A DNA stretch of 64,000 bases from Actinomycetota bacterium (GTDB taxonomy: Bacteria > Actinomycetota > Actinomycetes > Mycobacteriales > Micromonosporaceae), in contig VAWN01000087.1 of assembly GCA_005885555.1 (NCBI GenBank), forward strand, positions 27,884 to 91,883, written 5' to 3'. Shown here piece by piece: positions 17,038 through 26,064 of the stretch. A program made the translations under genes and the position numbers. Each line of letters begins with the position of its first letter. The stretch's first letter is position 1. The notes beneath the pieces are model-generated. The model ran no database searches. It was not told the origin of the DNA and worked only from the letters and a program-made list of their open reading frames with translations.

Positions 17038-17694
17038 ATGCGGATGGGCGAGCTGAGCAGGCGCAGCGGGGTGTCGGTACCGACGATCAAGTACTACCTG
17101 CGGGAGGGCCTGCTGCCGGCGGGTACCGCGACCGGTCGCAACCAGGCCGACTACGGCGACGGGCACCTGCGCCGGCTGCGCGTCATCCGCGTGCTGATCG
17201 ACGTCGGCGGCGTGTCGGTGACCGCGGCCCGCGAGGTGCTCGCGGCCATCGACGACCCGGATGTGGTGGGGCACCACCTGCTCGGCGTCGCGCACCACGC
17301 GGTCGCGCCGGCCGCACGCGGCCGGCGCGACACCGAGCAGTGGCGGGCCGCCCGCGCCGAGGTGGACGCGGTGGTCCGGCGGCGCGGCTGGGCGATCTCG
17401 CCCGACGCGGCCGCGCTCGACCACGTCGCCGACGTCATCTGCGCGGCACGCGCGCTCGGGCTCGACGAGCTGCTGGCCGGCATGGACACCTACGCCGACG
17501 CGGCCGAGCTGGTGGCCCGGCACGACATCGATACCGTCGTCACCCGGGCGCAGCGCGGCGGGCCGGGAGACGAGCAGGCGCTGATGGTCGAGACGGTGAT
17601 CACCGGTACCGTGCTCGGCGAGTCACTGCTGACCGGACTGCGCCTGCTCGCCCAGGAAGCCACATCCGCGCGCACCTTAGGCGACGAACGCTAG
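17038..17694 (+). CDS. MerR family transcriptional regulator
   Basis: 218 residues, ATG with GAGGAG at 17024-17029. N-terminal MerR winged helix: MRMGELSRRSGVSVPTIKYYLREGLLPAGTATGRNQADY, residues 1-70, then a coiled connecting helix and a helical effector domain (about 85-210) of the type seen in actinobacterial regulators of detoxification genes. No cysteine metal-binding set. Predicted to bind the GATAG dyads just upstream and control itself and the DUF4188 gene. Confidence 0.9.
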   Translation: MRMGELSRRSGVSVPTIKYYLREGLLPAGTATGRNQADYGDGHLRRLRVIRVLIDVGGVSVTAAREVLAAIDDPDVVGHHLLGVAHHAVAPAARGRRDTEQWRAARAEVDAVVRRRGWAISPDAAALDHVADVICAARALGLDELLAGMDTYADAAELVARHDIDTVVTRAQRGGPGDEQALMVETVITGTVLGESLLTGLRLLAQEATSARTLGDER

Positions 17695-17706
17695 AAGCAG
17701 CCGCGG

Positions 17707-18066
17707 TCACCGGTTCTTGGCCAGGCAGAGCACCATGCCCTTGCCGCCGGAGGTGCCCTGCCAGTACACCGACACCGCACCCTGGGACGCGTAGCTGTCG
17801 CACGCGTCGATAGAGGCGTCCACCTCGGTCTTGTCGTCCACCCGGCCGACCACCTTGAACGTGGCGGACGGGTCGTCACACTTCACGATCTTCACCGAGT
17901 TCGCGCCGGTCTGCGTCACGCAGTCGCCGACCTTGGCATAGCTTGCGCTGTGCCGGGTGGCGAACCACACGAACCCGAAGAAACCAAGAACCAGCACCAG
18001 AAACACCACCAGGACGATCCGCTGGCGCCTGCGGTTGCGCCGCGGTCGTACCGCGTCCTGCACCAT
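17707..18066 (-). CDS. LppU/SCO3897-type small membrane-anchored protein
   Basis: 119 residues from ATG 18066 (GAGGGAG, spacing 6). Basic N terminus RRNRRRQR, one membrane segment (about 18-38), then an extracytoplasmic domain with YAKVGDCVTQTG, VKIVKCDDPSATFKVVGRVD, IDACDSYASQGAVSVYWQG and MVLCLAKNR. Four extracellular cysteines are placed as in the LppU family, likely forming two disulfides. Function unknown; often near secreted or kinase-linked proteins. Convergent with MerR with 12 bases between. Confidence 0.75.
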   Translation of the reverse strand: MVQDAVRPRRNRRRQRIVLVVFLVLVLGFFGFVWFATRHSASYAKVGDCVTQTGANSVKIVKCDDPSATFKVVGRVDDKTEVDASIDACDSYASQGAVSVYWQGTSGGKGMVLCLAKNR

Positions 18067-18095
18067 GAACACTCCCTCACCGCTCGACATGCGTG

Positions 18096-18518
18096 TCATG
18101 AGGGAGGCGTTCCACGCCGTTCCATCCCGTTCCACCGGCGCCACCACAGACCCACCAGGAGGGTGGCGGCCCCGGCGGCGCCGCCGAGCGTGAGAACCAG
18201 ACGCCACAAGGATTCGCTCACCGGGCTCGCGGTGGTGTCGTCCGGGCCGGACACCGTGGCCGCGACTCTGGTACCGCGATCCAGCCGGCCCAGGTTGTCG
18301 AACGTCACATACGGCACCGAGAAGTCACCACGGTCGGCGGTGAAGCTGCCCGCGCACGAGTACAGCTTGCCGTGCAGCTCGTCGCGCACGTAGTCGCATC
18401 GCGAGACGGTGACCTCGCCGCGACGCTCGCCGCTGCGGTTTCCGGTGACCGCAAGAGCCACCAGTCCGACCACGGCCGCCAACAGCGGCACGGTCAGCAG
18501 GAGTCGGCCACGCGGCAT
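18096..18518 (-). CDS. hypothetical two-span membrane protein
   Basis: 140 residues from ATG 18518. A GTG three codons upstream is possible, but TACCGT lies 7 bases before the ATG, fitting a leaderless start. Membrane segments at about 8-27 and 104-126 flank an outside loop with two cysteines (SRCDYV and YSCAGSF), a likely disulfide. A basic tail RRWNGMERRG follows. Similar in layout to small DUF-type proteins of actinomycetes; no specific family recognised. Sits just upstream of the LppU-like gene with 29 bases between. Confidence 0.6.
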   Translation of the reverse strand: MPRGRLLLTVPLLAAVVGLVALAVTGNRSGERRGEVTVSRCDYVRDELHGKLYSCAGSFTADRGDFSVPYVTFDNLGRLDRGTRVAATVSGPDDTTASPVSESLWRLVLTLGGAAGAATLLVGLWWRRWNGMERRGTPPS

Positions 18519-18646
18519 GTCCGTCACGGTAGGCGGCTTGCGCGACCGTGGTCGTATTCGGCCTCCGGGCAGGGTGGCCTACTTCCGACAAAGGAGTGTT
18601 CGGGATACGACAGGCAGCACCCTGAACCGGGTGCGTACCATGCAAC

Positions 18647-21019
18647 GTGCTCCACGGCATGCGGGTGTGGACGGTCGTGTCCGTCGCGGTACTGGCGCTC
18701 GCCGGTGTGGTGATTGCCGGCGCGCGGGACGGGTACCCGGCGCAGCGGCCGCATCAGCTGTCCGGGGCGGCCTGGCTGGCCTCGTCGCAGGTGGGCCAAC
18801 TGACGCTGCTCGACGGTACGACGGCGGACGTGGCCGCCCAGGTACGGGTGGCACGCAGCGGCGAGATCCTGGACGTGGTCCAGCAGGGCGCGACCGGGTA
18901 CGCGGTCAACCGGTCCACCGGTACCGTCCGGCGGGTCGACGGCGCGACGTTCGACGTGGGTACCGCCGTGACTCCGGTACCCGCCGCGACGGCGGGACTA
19001 CACGCGTTCGCCGGACCCGACGCGGTGTACGCGCTGGACGAGCAGCGTGGCCTGCTCACCCGCCTCGATCCGGTGAGCCTGGCCGGGCGGGCGCCGCTGG
19101 CGAGGGTCGCCGCGAAGGTTTCCGCGCAGGGGGCGGCCGCCGACCCGACCGGCCAGCTGTGGCTGCTCGACGCCGCCTCCGGAGACCTCGTGCGCAGCCA
19201 TGGCGACCAGCGGGAGGTGCGCCCCCACACCGTGTCGGGTGCCGGCGGACTGCTCACCATGGCCGGCGGCGTACCGGTACTCGTGGATCCCGGGCGGGGC
19301 AGGGCGACGGTGCTCGACCCGCAGACCGGGGCCGCGCGCCGCAGCGTCGACCTGCACCTGCGGGACACCGACCGGATCGCGGTCAGCGGCTCACCGGATG
19401 CGGCCCGGTTGTACGTCGTCACCTCCGGCGGTGTCGTGGTCATCTGCAACCTGAACGCGGGCGGCTGCGGTACCGCCGTCTCGCTCGCCGGTGCCGGCGC
19501 GGACCTGGGCGCGGCGGTCGAGGCCGGCGGGCGGGTCTTCGTCCCGGACTACTCCACCGGCCAGGTGTGGATCGTCGACCTGAGCCGGGCGCAGCTGCTG
19601 GCGCAGCCACGGATCCTGTCCCCGAACACCCGGTTCGACCTGCTGACCCGGGACGGCATCGTGTTCTTCAACGATCCGCGCAGCGAACACGCCGGGGTGG
19701 TGCACCTCGACGGCAGCTGGACGATGGCGAAGAAGTACGAGCCGTCCGATCCGGGCAAGGGGGTCACCACGCCGGCCGCGCCGCCCGAGCCGGCCCGGCC
19801 GCCGTCCGCGCCGCCGCCGGGCACCCCACCGCCGGGCACCCCGCCGCCGGGTGGGCCGGCGCCGGCACCCGGCCAGCCCCGGCCGGTACCCGCGCCGAAG
19901 CCCGGACCGGCCGGCACCCTGCAGATCGTCGTGTCGAGAACCACCGCGCAGGTCGGCGAGGACGTCACGCTTGAGGCGCGGGCGACCGCCGGCCCGGCGC
20001 CGGCCGGCCCGCAGTGGGACTTCGGCGACGGGCAGCGGGCCAGCGGTGTGCAGGTCACCCACCACTGGGGTACCGCGCAGGCGTTCACGGTCACCCTCCA
20101 GGCGACCCTCGACGGCGCGCCCGCGATGGCTTCGGTGACCGTCCAGGTGGTACCCCAGCCGGTCGGCAACCTGATCGTGCGCAACTCCGGGAACGGTTCG
20201 GTGGTGAGCACGCCCGCCGGCATCTCGTGCCCGCCGCAGTGTTCGGGTTCCTTCCCCGTCGGCCAGAGCATCACGCTGACCGCCACGCCGGTCGCCGGCG
20301 GCACGTTCGACGGCTGGTCGGGCTGCCCGACCCCGGCCGCCGACACCTGCCAGCTCGTCATGACCCGCGGTGACGTACAGGTCGGCGCGAACTTCAGCAT
20401 TCCCGACGTGACCCTCACCGTCGTCGCCAGTCCGGCCGGGATCGGCGCCGTGACCGGCCCCGGCATCAACTGTTCCAGCACGTGTACCGCGCGGATGCCG
20501 CCCGGTACCCCGGTGACGCTGACCGCGAACCCGTTCGGCAGAGCCACGTTCAGCGGCTGGACCGGTCCGTGCGCCGGCCAGGGGAGCACCTGCGTCTTCA
20601 CGCTCAGCGGCAATACGACCGTGGTCGCCAACTTCACCCCGGCGCCGGTCATCGTGCTGACCGGGGCGACCATCACGTTCTTCACCCACGACGACGACAA
20701 GGACAACGACACGTTCCTCAACGTCCAGGTCGTCGCCCCGGGCGGCCGGGTCTGTGCCGGGCTGAGCGGCACCTTCGGCCTGTTCCCGGACCAGTCGACG
20801 CGCGGGCCGTTCGGGTTGTCGGTGCAGTCCAATGTGCTCAAGGACTCGCTGCCCGGCGGTCACCTGACGATCAGCATCCAGCCCAACGGCAACGACACGT
20901 GGCGCTTCGGGTACCAGTTGGACCTGACGTTCTCGGACGGTTCGGTGGCGCACACGTCCCAGGCCGCGGTGCAGCTCACCCAGGACAGCCGGACGCTGAC
21001 CCAGCCGCTGGCGTTCTGA
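18647..21019 (+). CDS. large secreted surface protein: beta-propeller, Pro-rich linker, PKD and two InlB-type repeats
   Basis: 790 residues. N-terminal signal or anchor (residues 5-26, RVWTVVSVAVLALAGVVIAGA). Residues about 40-360 are repeated short beta units (LTLLDGTTADVAAQVRVARSG, TVLDPQTGAARRSVDL) like a beta-propeller. A Pro/Gly-rich linker follows (about 372-425, with PPPGTPPPGTPPPGGPAPAP), then a PKD domain (PQWDFGDGQ... VTHHWG), then two bacterial repeat units each with a Cys pair (GISCPPQCSGSF... FDGWSGCP and GINCSSTCTARMPPG... FSGWTGPC), then a C-terminal beta domain. GTG 18647 is leaderless-like after TACCAT; ATG 18659 is the alternative. Probable cell-surface adhesion or scaffold protein. 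Its end overlaps the convergent methyltransferase by 44 bases. Confidence 0.8.
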   Translation: MLHGMRVWTVVSVAVLALAGVVIAGARDGYPAQRPHQLSGAAWLASSQVGQLTLLDGTTADVAAQVRVARSGEILDVVQQGATGYAVNRSTGTVRRVDGATFDVGTAVTPVPAATAGLHAFAGPDAVYALDEQRGLLTRLDPVSLAGRAPLARVAAKVSAQGAAADPTGQLWLLDAASGDLVRSHGDQREVRPHTVSGAGGLLTMAGGVPVLVDPGRGRATVLDPQTGAARRSVDLHLRDTDRIAVSGSPDAARLYVVTSGGVVVICNLNAGGCGTAVSLAGAGADLGAAVEAGGRVFVPDYSTGQVWIVDLSRAQLLAQPRILSPNTRFDLLTRDGIVFFNDPRSEHAGVVHLDGSWTMAKKYEPSDPGKGVTTPAAPPEPARPPSAPPPGTPPPGTPPPGGPAPAPGQPRPVPAPKPGPAGTLQIVVSRTTAQVGEDVTLEARATAGPAPAGPQWDFGDGQRASGVQVTHHWGTAQAFTVTLQATLDGAPAMASVTVQVVPQPVGNLIVRNSGNGSVVSTPAGISCPPQCSGSFPVGQSITLTATPVAGGTFDGWSGCPTPAADTCQLVMTRGDVQVGANFSIPDVTLTVVASPAGIGAVTGPGINCSSTCTARMPPGTPVTLTANPFGRATFSGWTGPCAGQGSTCVFTLSGNTTVVANFTPAPVIVLTGATITFFTHDDDKDNDTFLNVQVVAPGGRVCAGLSGTFGLFPDQSTRGPFGLSVQSNVLKDSLPGGHLTISIQPNGNDTWRFGYQLDLTFSDGSVAHTSQAAVQLTQDSRTLTQPLAF

Positions 21020-22004
21020 GCTCCGGCGGCCAGGCGTCGCCCCATTCGGTGTCGCGCGCCCGGCGGTACCGGTCGCCCTGGCGCTTGGACACCGGTACCC
21101 GTGCGGCCGCGCCGTCTTCGGCACAGACCTCCAGGGTCACCAGGCCCTTGCGGAAGGCCGGGTGCCGCAGCACCCGGCCCGGGGCGCGCTGCCCGCCGAG
21201 CCGGGCCGGTGCCGCCACCACGTACGAGTACTTCTCGTCCTCGTGGCCCAGCCGCGCGTCCTTGAGCCGCCGGTGCAGTGCCGACCGGTTCACCCGGGCG
21301 GGGAAGTGGCACCAGTCCCGGGTACCGGCGAGCGGGCACTCCCGCTCGTGCGGGCAGGGCGCGAGGATGGCCAGTCCGCAGCCGGCCAGTACCGATCGCG
21401 CGGCCAGTACCCGCTGGTACCCGGCCGGGGTACCCGCCTCGACGACGACGACCGCGGCACCGGTACCGGCGGCCCGCTGGACCAGTCGGGTACGCGCCTG
21501 CGCCGGCAGTTCGCCGAGCAGGTACGAGATCGTCACCAGGTCGGCCGCGGGCAGGTCGGCATCCGGCTCGGCGCGCCACGGCCGCCAGTGCGCGGCGCCC
21601 AGTGCCGTCCCGGTCGAGCGCCGCGCCAGCCGGCTGCCCAGCGCGAGCGCCCCGGCGACCTGGTCGAGCACGGTGATGCCGGTCAGGCTCGGGAACACTT
21701 CGGCCGCCGCCCAGGCGCCGGCACCGGTACCGCCGCCGACGTCCACCTGCCGGGCCGGCCGGAAGCCGGGCAGCGCCTCGTCGAGCCGGCGCAGCGCACC
21801 GCGTACCGCGGCATAGGTGGCCGGCATCCGGTACGCCGCATAGGCCGCGACGTCCAGGTCGGCGGCGAGGATCGGGTCGGTGGCCGGCTCGTCGGTGCGG
21901 TACCGGTCGATCAGCCGCCGTACCGCCGCGGACAGCCGGTCGACCGGCAGCGGATCGAGCACGGCGGACAGGCTCTCGCGCAGGTCGGCGGGAAGGTCGG
22001 CCAC
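20976..22004 (-). CDS. Rsm22-type SAM-dependent methyltransferase, small ribosomal subunit family
   Basis: 342 residues from GTG 22004 (a longer frame upstream starts inside a tandem repeat and is unlikely). SAM-binding motif I RQVDVGGGTGAGAWAA, motif VTISYLLGELP and the family's cysteine cluster APCPHERECPLAGTRDWCHF followed by RVNRSALHRRLK, which in Rsm22 relatives binds an iron-sulfur cluster or zinc. Predicted to act on, or help assemble, the small ribosomal subunit. The C-terminal 15 codons lie within the 3' end of the convergent surface-protein gene. Confidence 0.85.
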   Translation of the reverse strand: MADLPADLRESLSAVLDPLPVDRLSAAVRRLIDRYRTDEPATDPILAADLDVAAYAAYRMPATYAAVRGALRRLDEALPGFRPARQVDVGGGTGAGAWAAAEVFPSLTGITVLDQVAGALALGSRLARRSTGTALGAAHWRPWRAEPDADLPAADLVTISYLLGELPAQARTRLVQRAAGTGAAVVVVEAGTPAGYQRVLAARSVLAGCGLAILAPCPHERECPLAGTRDWCHFPARVNRSALHRRLKDARLGHEDEKYSYVVAAPARLGGQRAPGRVLRHPAFRKGLVTLEVCAEDGAAARVPVSKRQGDRYRRARDTEWGDAWPPELRTPAAGSASGCPG

Positions 22005-22039
22005 CGCCCGATCCTCGCACGGCCACCGGCTGCCGCGGC

Positions 22040-22085
22040 CCCACGCGCCGAGCCAGCCCACGCGCCGAGCCAGCCCACGCGCCGA
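22040..22085. repeat. 17-bp tandem repeat, 2.7 copies
   Basis: Unit CCCACGCGCCGAGCCAG at 22040-22056 and 22057-22073, with a partial third copy to 22085. Lies in the gap between the Rsm22 and DUF4157 genes. Confidence 0.9.
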
Positions 22086-22089
22086 ACAG

Positions 22090-24387
22090 CTACGGCAGCG
22101 GCAGGCAGGGGACCAGCGCCGGCGGTGGTGCGGTGCTCATGCTCGCCGCCGGCTGGCCGACCAGGTCGCCGATCACCTGGGTCGGTGCCTTGGCGATCTC
22201 GTCGAGGAGCTGCTCGACGATCGGCCGCGGATGCAGCACCACCGGTCGCAGCGTGACCGGCAGCTGTCCGGGCAGCGGCAGGTTCAGGTCGGGTACCGGG
22301 ATCACCCGCTCGTCCAGCGCCTGGTTCGCCAGCACCGACGGCTTGAAGTCGGTGACGTAGTGGGCAACCCACCGGTCCACCTCGCCGGCCATGGTCGAGG
22401 TGAGGCTGCCCCAGTGCCAGTCCTCCTGCGCATCGTTGAGGCCGGGCGCCTCCTGCGGCACGTAGCGCTCGACCGTCTGGTACGGCGGCATGCCGAACCG
22501 CTGCGTGATCGCCTGCTGTGCCCAGACCAGGTCGGGCGGATCGATACCGGAGGCCCGGAACGACAGCTCCACCCGCCGGTCGGCCGCATACCCGGCCGGC
22601 TCGGCGGCGACGAGTTGCGCCTCCCCGGCCGACGTCGTGCCGATCCGGTCCGGTGCCACGCCGCGACTCATCAGCGCCGCGGCCACCGCCTCGGCCCGCC
22701 GCATGCCCAGATTGGCGTTGTACCCGTCGGCACCCAGCGGATCGGTGTGCCCGACCAGGTCGACGAGCTGTTCGGGATGCGCGGTCAGGTAGTCGGCGAC
22801 CTGGCCGAGTGCCGCGGCCGTGGCGGCGTCGATCCCGCTGGAGTCGAACCCGAAGTGCACCACGCCCGGTACCGTGCCGGTCTGGCCGGGTGGTGCCGGC
22901 GTCGCCGACCGCCCGGCGGCCCGGACCCGCCCGAGTGCCTGCGCCGCAACGAGTTCCTCGCGTGCCGTGATGACCGCGAGCTCGGCCTGTTCCCGGCTCG
23001 TCGGTGCGCAGCCGAGGTTGCCGTCGCCGAAAGCCATCCAGGGCGTCGGGTGCGCGTCGCTGCGTACCCAGATCCCGCGCTCGTTGTCGGCGTCGTGCAG
23101 CACGCCGCTGATCGCACCGGAGATGCCCAACCCGAACAGATCCTGGAACTTCTCCCGGATCGTGCCCTCCAGCAACCCGATGACCGCGCCGAGGATCGCG
23201 TCGAACTCGGCCTGCACCGCGGCATGCGGTGCGATCATCTGGCTGCTCAGGTCGTCGGCGAGCGCCCGGCTCACCCGCTGCCGGGCATGGGTCAGGAACG
23301 GGCCGAGCGCGCGCGGCGCGAAGTCGCTCTGGTACCACGCCATGATGGCCGCCCGCGGCGTGCGGACGTGCCCGGCGGAGAACGAGTCGGTGAGGAAGTG
23401 CTGTCCGAACGCCTCAGTCAGCTGGGCCTGCTGCCACTCCTCGTCCTTGCCGTCCATCCCGGACATGACGGCGAGCAGCAGCGCGTTCTCGTGGTACGAG
23501 CGCCAGGTCGGGATCGCGGTGCCCCCGGCGGCGAAGTGCGCCACGTTCTGCATGGCCAGTTCCACGTACCGCGACGTCGACCGGTCACCGACCGCCGGCA
23601 GCGCGGCCGGGATCGGCCCCTTCACCCCGTCGTGCTCCAGCCGGCCGCGCAGCCGGGCCGGTCCGCCGGGTGCGGCGAGGTCGCGGCGCAGCTCGTCGAC
23701 CGAGCCGTACTCGTCACCGGCGATCGCGACCACCTCGCCCCAGGTGAGCACGATCCCGCCGCCGAGGTCGATGGTGGCTCCGGTGGCGTCGCCGAGCTGT
23801 TCGTGCTCCGGGCCGGCGAACCGCTGGACGGTCATCGGTCCCAGGGCCCGCGTCACCGCGCGGTTGCCGGCCGGTGCGGGTCCGCCGTGCGCGATCGCCG
23901 CGGCGACCCGCCGCGCCTCGACCTCCGCCGGGTCGGCCGGGTGGCTGACCGCCGGGCGGTCGGCGGCCAGGCCCGAACCCTGCTGCACCACGTGGGTCAG
24001 CTCGTGCGCGAGCAGCTCCCGGTCGTACCCGCCACCGCTGACGAAGATGTCGGTACCCACGGTGAACGCGCGCGCCTGCACCGACCGGTTCAGCTCGTCG
24101 GCCTGCCCACCGGTGTGTACCCGCACCGCCGACAGGTCGGTGCCGAAGTGCCCTTCCATCTCGGTGCGCTCCGCCGCCGGCAGTTCGCGGCCCCCGCCCC
24201 GGGCGGCGTCGATCGCCGAGCCGATGGCCGGGTCGAGCGGCCCGGCCCCCTGGCTCGTCGCCAGCCGTTGCAGCACCCGGCCCAGCGCCGCGTTGCCGGG
24301 CCGCGCGACGACCGGCGCAGGCGCCTCGACGCCCGGTGCCGCCTCGGCACCCGCCGAGGACTGCGCACGCTGCCGCTGGTAGGTCAT
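22090..24387 (-). CDS. DUF4157 (eCIS-core) metalloprotein with phospholipase-C-like middle and OmpA-like domain
   Basis: 765 residues, no signal peptide. DUF4157 domain at about 65-140, ending in the zinc-type motif LLAHELTHVVQQ (HELTH at 128-132). The middle (about 270-460) has YHENALLL, AFGQHFLTDSFSAGHVR and HDADNERGIWVRSD...WMAFGDG, spacing of His/Asp like zinc-dependent phospholipase C or P1-nuclease helices. Residues about 510-612 are OmpA-like: VVHFGFDSSGID, LVDLVGHTDPLGADGYNANLGMRRAEAV. A C-terminal extension ends PPPALVPCLPLP. DUF4157 proteins are often cargo of extracellular contractile injection systems, but no tail, sheath or baseplate genes are in this window. ATG 24387 follows TACGGT by 8 bases. 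Enzymatic activity is not established. Confidence 0.75.
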   Translation of the reverse strand: MTYQRQRAQSSAGAEAAPGVEAPAPVVARPGNAALGRVLQRLATSQGAGPLDPAIGSAIDAARGGGRELPAAERTEMEGHFGTDLSAVRVHTGGQADELNRSVQARAFTVGTDIFVSGGGYDRELLAHELTHVVQQGSGLAADRPAVSHPADPAEVEARRVAAAIAHGGPAPAGNRAVTRALGPMTVQRFAGPEHEQLGDATGATIDLGGGIVLTWGEVVAIAGDEYGSVDELRRDLAAPGGPARLRGRLEHDGVKGPIPAALPAVGDRSTSRYVELAMQNVAHFAAGGTAIPTWRSYHENALLLAVMSGMDGKDEEWQQAQLTEAFGQHFLTDSFSAGHVRTPRAAIMAWYQSDFAPRALGPFLTHARQRVSRALADDLSSQMIAPHAAVQAEFDAILGAVIGLLEGTIREKFQDLFGLGISGAISGVLHDADNERGIWVRSDAHPTPWMAFGDGNLGCAPTSREQAELAVITAREELVAAQALGRVRAAGRSATPAPPGQTGTVPGVVHFGFDSSGIDAATAAALGQVADYLTAHPEQLVDLVGHTDPLGADGYNANLGMRRAEAVAAALMSRGVAPDRIGTTSAGEAQLVAAEPAGYAADRRVELSFRASGIDPPDLVWAQQAITQRFGMPPYQTVERYVPQEAPGLNDAQEDWHWGSLTSTMAGEVDRWVAHYVTDFKPSVLANQALDERVIPVPDLNLPLPGQLPVTLRPVVLHPRPIVEQLLDEIAKAPTQVIGDLVGQPAASMSTAPPPALVPCLPLP

Positions 24388-24416
24388 CGCATGTCACCGT
24401 ACCGGCCGCCGGCAAG

Positions 24417-26063
24417 CTAGCGAAGATGCGCGGCCCGGTGCGTGGCGGTACCGTCCACCAGCTCCGCCATCCGCTGGATGCCCTCGCCCTCGTCGGCCTC
24501 GTAGTCGAGGGGCACCGTCAGGTCCACGCCGGGCGGCACGCCGACCCAGCGCAGCGCCACGGTACCCACGGCCGCGACGGCGAGGTTCACCGCGAGCGCC
24601 AGGATCCCGGCGTACAGCACCACGCCCGTGTGCAGCCCCAGGTGCGACAGCGGCCACGCGGAGCCGCCGAAGTGCGCCCGGACAACGGTTGCGCCGTCCG
24701 GACCGAGCTGCGGGATCTGGTACAGCATCGTGAGACCGGACAGGAGCCCGGCGGCCATCCCGGCGAGCAGTGCCCACCGGTGCAGCCAGGCGGTGTACAG
24801 CCCGAGCCCGACCGCGGGCAGGATCTGCAGCACCACGACCCCGCCGATGAGCTGCAGGTCGATGGAGAACTGCGGGTTCACCAGCACGATGACCAGCACC
24901 GCGCCGATCTTCACGGTCAGCGAGGCGAGCTTGCCGACCCGGGTCTCCTCGGCCGAGGACGCGTGCGGCCGGATGAACTCGCGGTACACGTTGCGGGTGA
25001 ACAGGTTCGCCGCGGCGATGGACATGATGGCCGCCGGTACCAGCGCGCCGATGCCGATCGCGGCGAACGCGAGCCCGGCACACCAGCTCGGGAAGATCTG
25101 GTCGAACAGCGCCGGGATGACGGTGTTGCCGTCGCCGGCCACCGGCCGGATGCCGTCGGCTATCGCCACGAAGCCGAGCAGCGCGATGAGCCCGAGTGCC
25201 AGCGTGTACAGCGGCAGCGCCGCCATGTTCCGCTTGACCACGCTGCGGTTCTTCGCGGCGAGGACGCCGGTCTGCAGGTGCGGGTACAGGAAGAGCGCCA
25301 ACGCCGAGCCGAGCACCACGGTGACGTACGCGCTCTGCCCGGCCGGCGACAGCAGCAGCCCGTCGGCCGGCGACGGCGTGTGGGCGTACCGCGCCGCGGC
25401 GACCCGCACGATGCCGCCCCATCCGCCGGTCGTCATCGCGATGGACAGCAGCGCGGCGAAGATCGTCCAGATGATCAGCACGTCCTTGACGATGGAGATG
25501 AGCGCGGGTGCGCGCAGTCCGGACCGGAAGGTGTACAGCGCCAGCACGACGAACGCGGCGGTCAGCGGCCACCCGCCGGGTACCCCCATCACCTCCAGCA
25601 CGGCCTTCAGGCCGATCAGCTGCAGGGCGATGTACGGCATGGTGGCGCCGATCCCGACCAGCGCGACCACGACGGCCAGCGTCCGCGAGCCGAACCGGGC
25701 CCGGACGAACTCGGCGACCGTCACGAACCCGTGTCGGTGGGTCACCGACCAGAGCCGGCCGAGCAGCGGATAGATGATCGGGTACGTGATGACCGCGAAC
25801 GGCACGGCGAAGAACCCGTTCGCGCCGACGGCGTACACCAGCGCCGGCACCGCGACGAACGTGTACGCCGTGTACGCGTCGCCGCCGAGCAGGAACCAGG
25901 TGACCCAGTTGCCGAAGGCGCGCCCGCCCAGGCCCCACTCCTCAAGGTCCTGCGGCTTGTCCGCGCGCCGCCACCGGGCCGCCGCGAACCCGAGTACCGT
26001 GACGAACCCGAACAGGGCCAGGAAGATGGCGAACTCGACCCGGTGGTCGGCAAGGCGCGGCAT
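24417..26063 (-). CDS. sodium:solute symporter (SSS family, monocarboxylate-type)
   Basis: 548 residues, about 13 membrane helices. SSS patterns: DLEEWGLGGRAFGNWVTWFLLGGDAYTAYTF (sodium-site region), GFVTVAEFVRARFGSRTLAV, SGLRAPALISIVKDVLI and AIGIGALVPAAIMSIAAANLFTRNVYREF. Closest in character to MctP-like permeases for pyruvate, lactate or acetate; the substrate is inferred. Starts 1 base after the stop of the DUF3311 gene, so the pair is an operon. Divergent from the two-component genes. Confidence 0.9.
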   Translation of the reverse strand: MPRLADHRVEFAIFLALFGFVTVLGFAAARWRRADKPQDLEEWGLGGRAFGNWVTWFLLGGDAYTAYTFVAVPALVYAVGANGFFAVPFAVITYPIIYPLLGRLWSVTHRHGFVTVAEFVRARFGSRTLAVVVALVGIGATMPYIALQLIGLKAVLEVMGVPGGWPLTAAFVVLALYTFRSGLRAPALISIVKDVLIIWTIFAALLSIAMTTGGWGGIVRVAAARYAHTPSPADGLLLSPAGQSAYVTVVLGSALALFLYPHLQTGVLAAKNRSVVKRNMAALPLYTLALGLIALLGFVAIADGIRPVAGDGNTVIPALFDQIFPSWCAGLAFAAIGIGALVPAAIMSIAAANLFTRNVYREFIRPHASSAEETRVGKLASLTVKIGAVLVIVLVNPQFSIDLQLIGGVVVLQILPAVGLGLYTAWLHRWALLAGMAAGLLSGLTMLYQIPQLGPDGATVVRAHFGGSAWPLSHLGLHTGVVLYAGILALAVNLAVAAVGTVALRWVGVPPGVDLTVPLDYEADEGEGIQRMAELVDGTATHRAAHLR

Positions 26064-26064
26064 C

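Noticed and set aside
18647-21019. Alternative reading as a type VII secretion component
   Set aside because: Has a signal peptide and PKD/InlB-type repeats, with no EccC/WXG features or neighbours.
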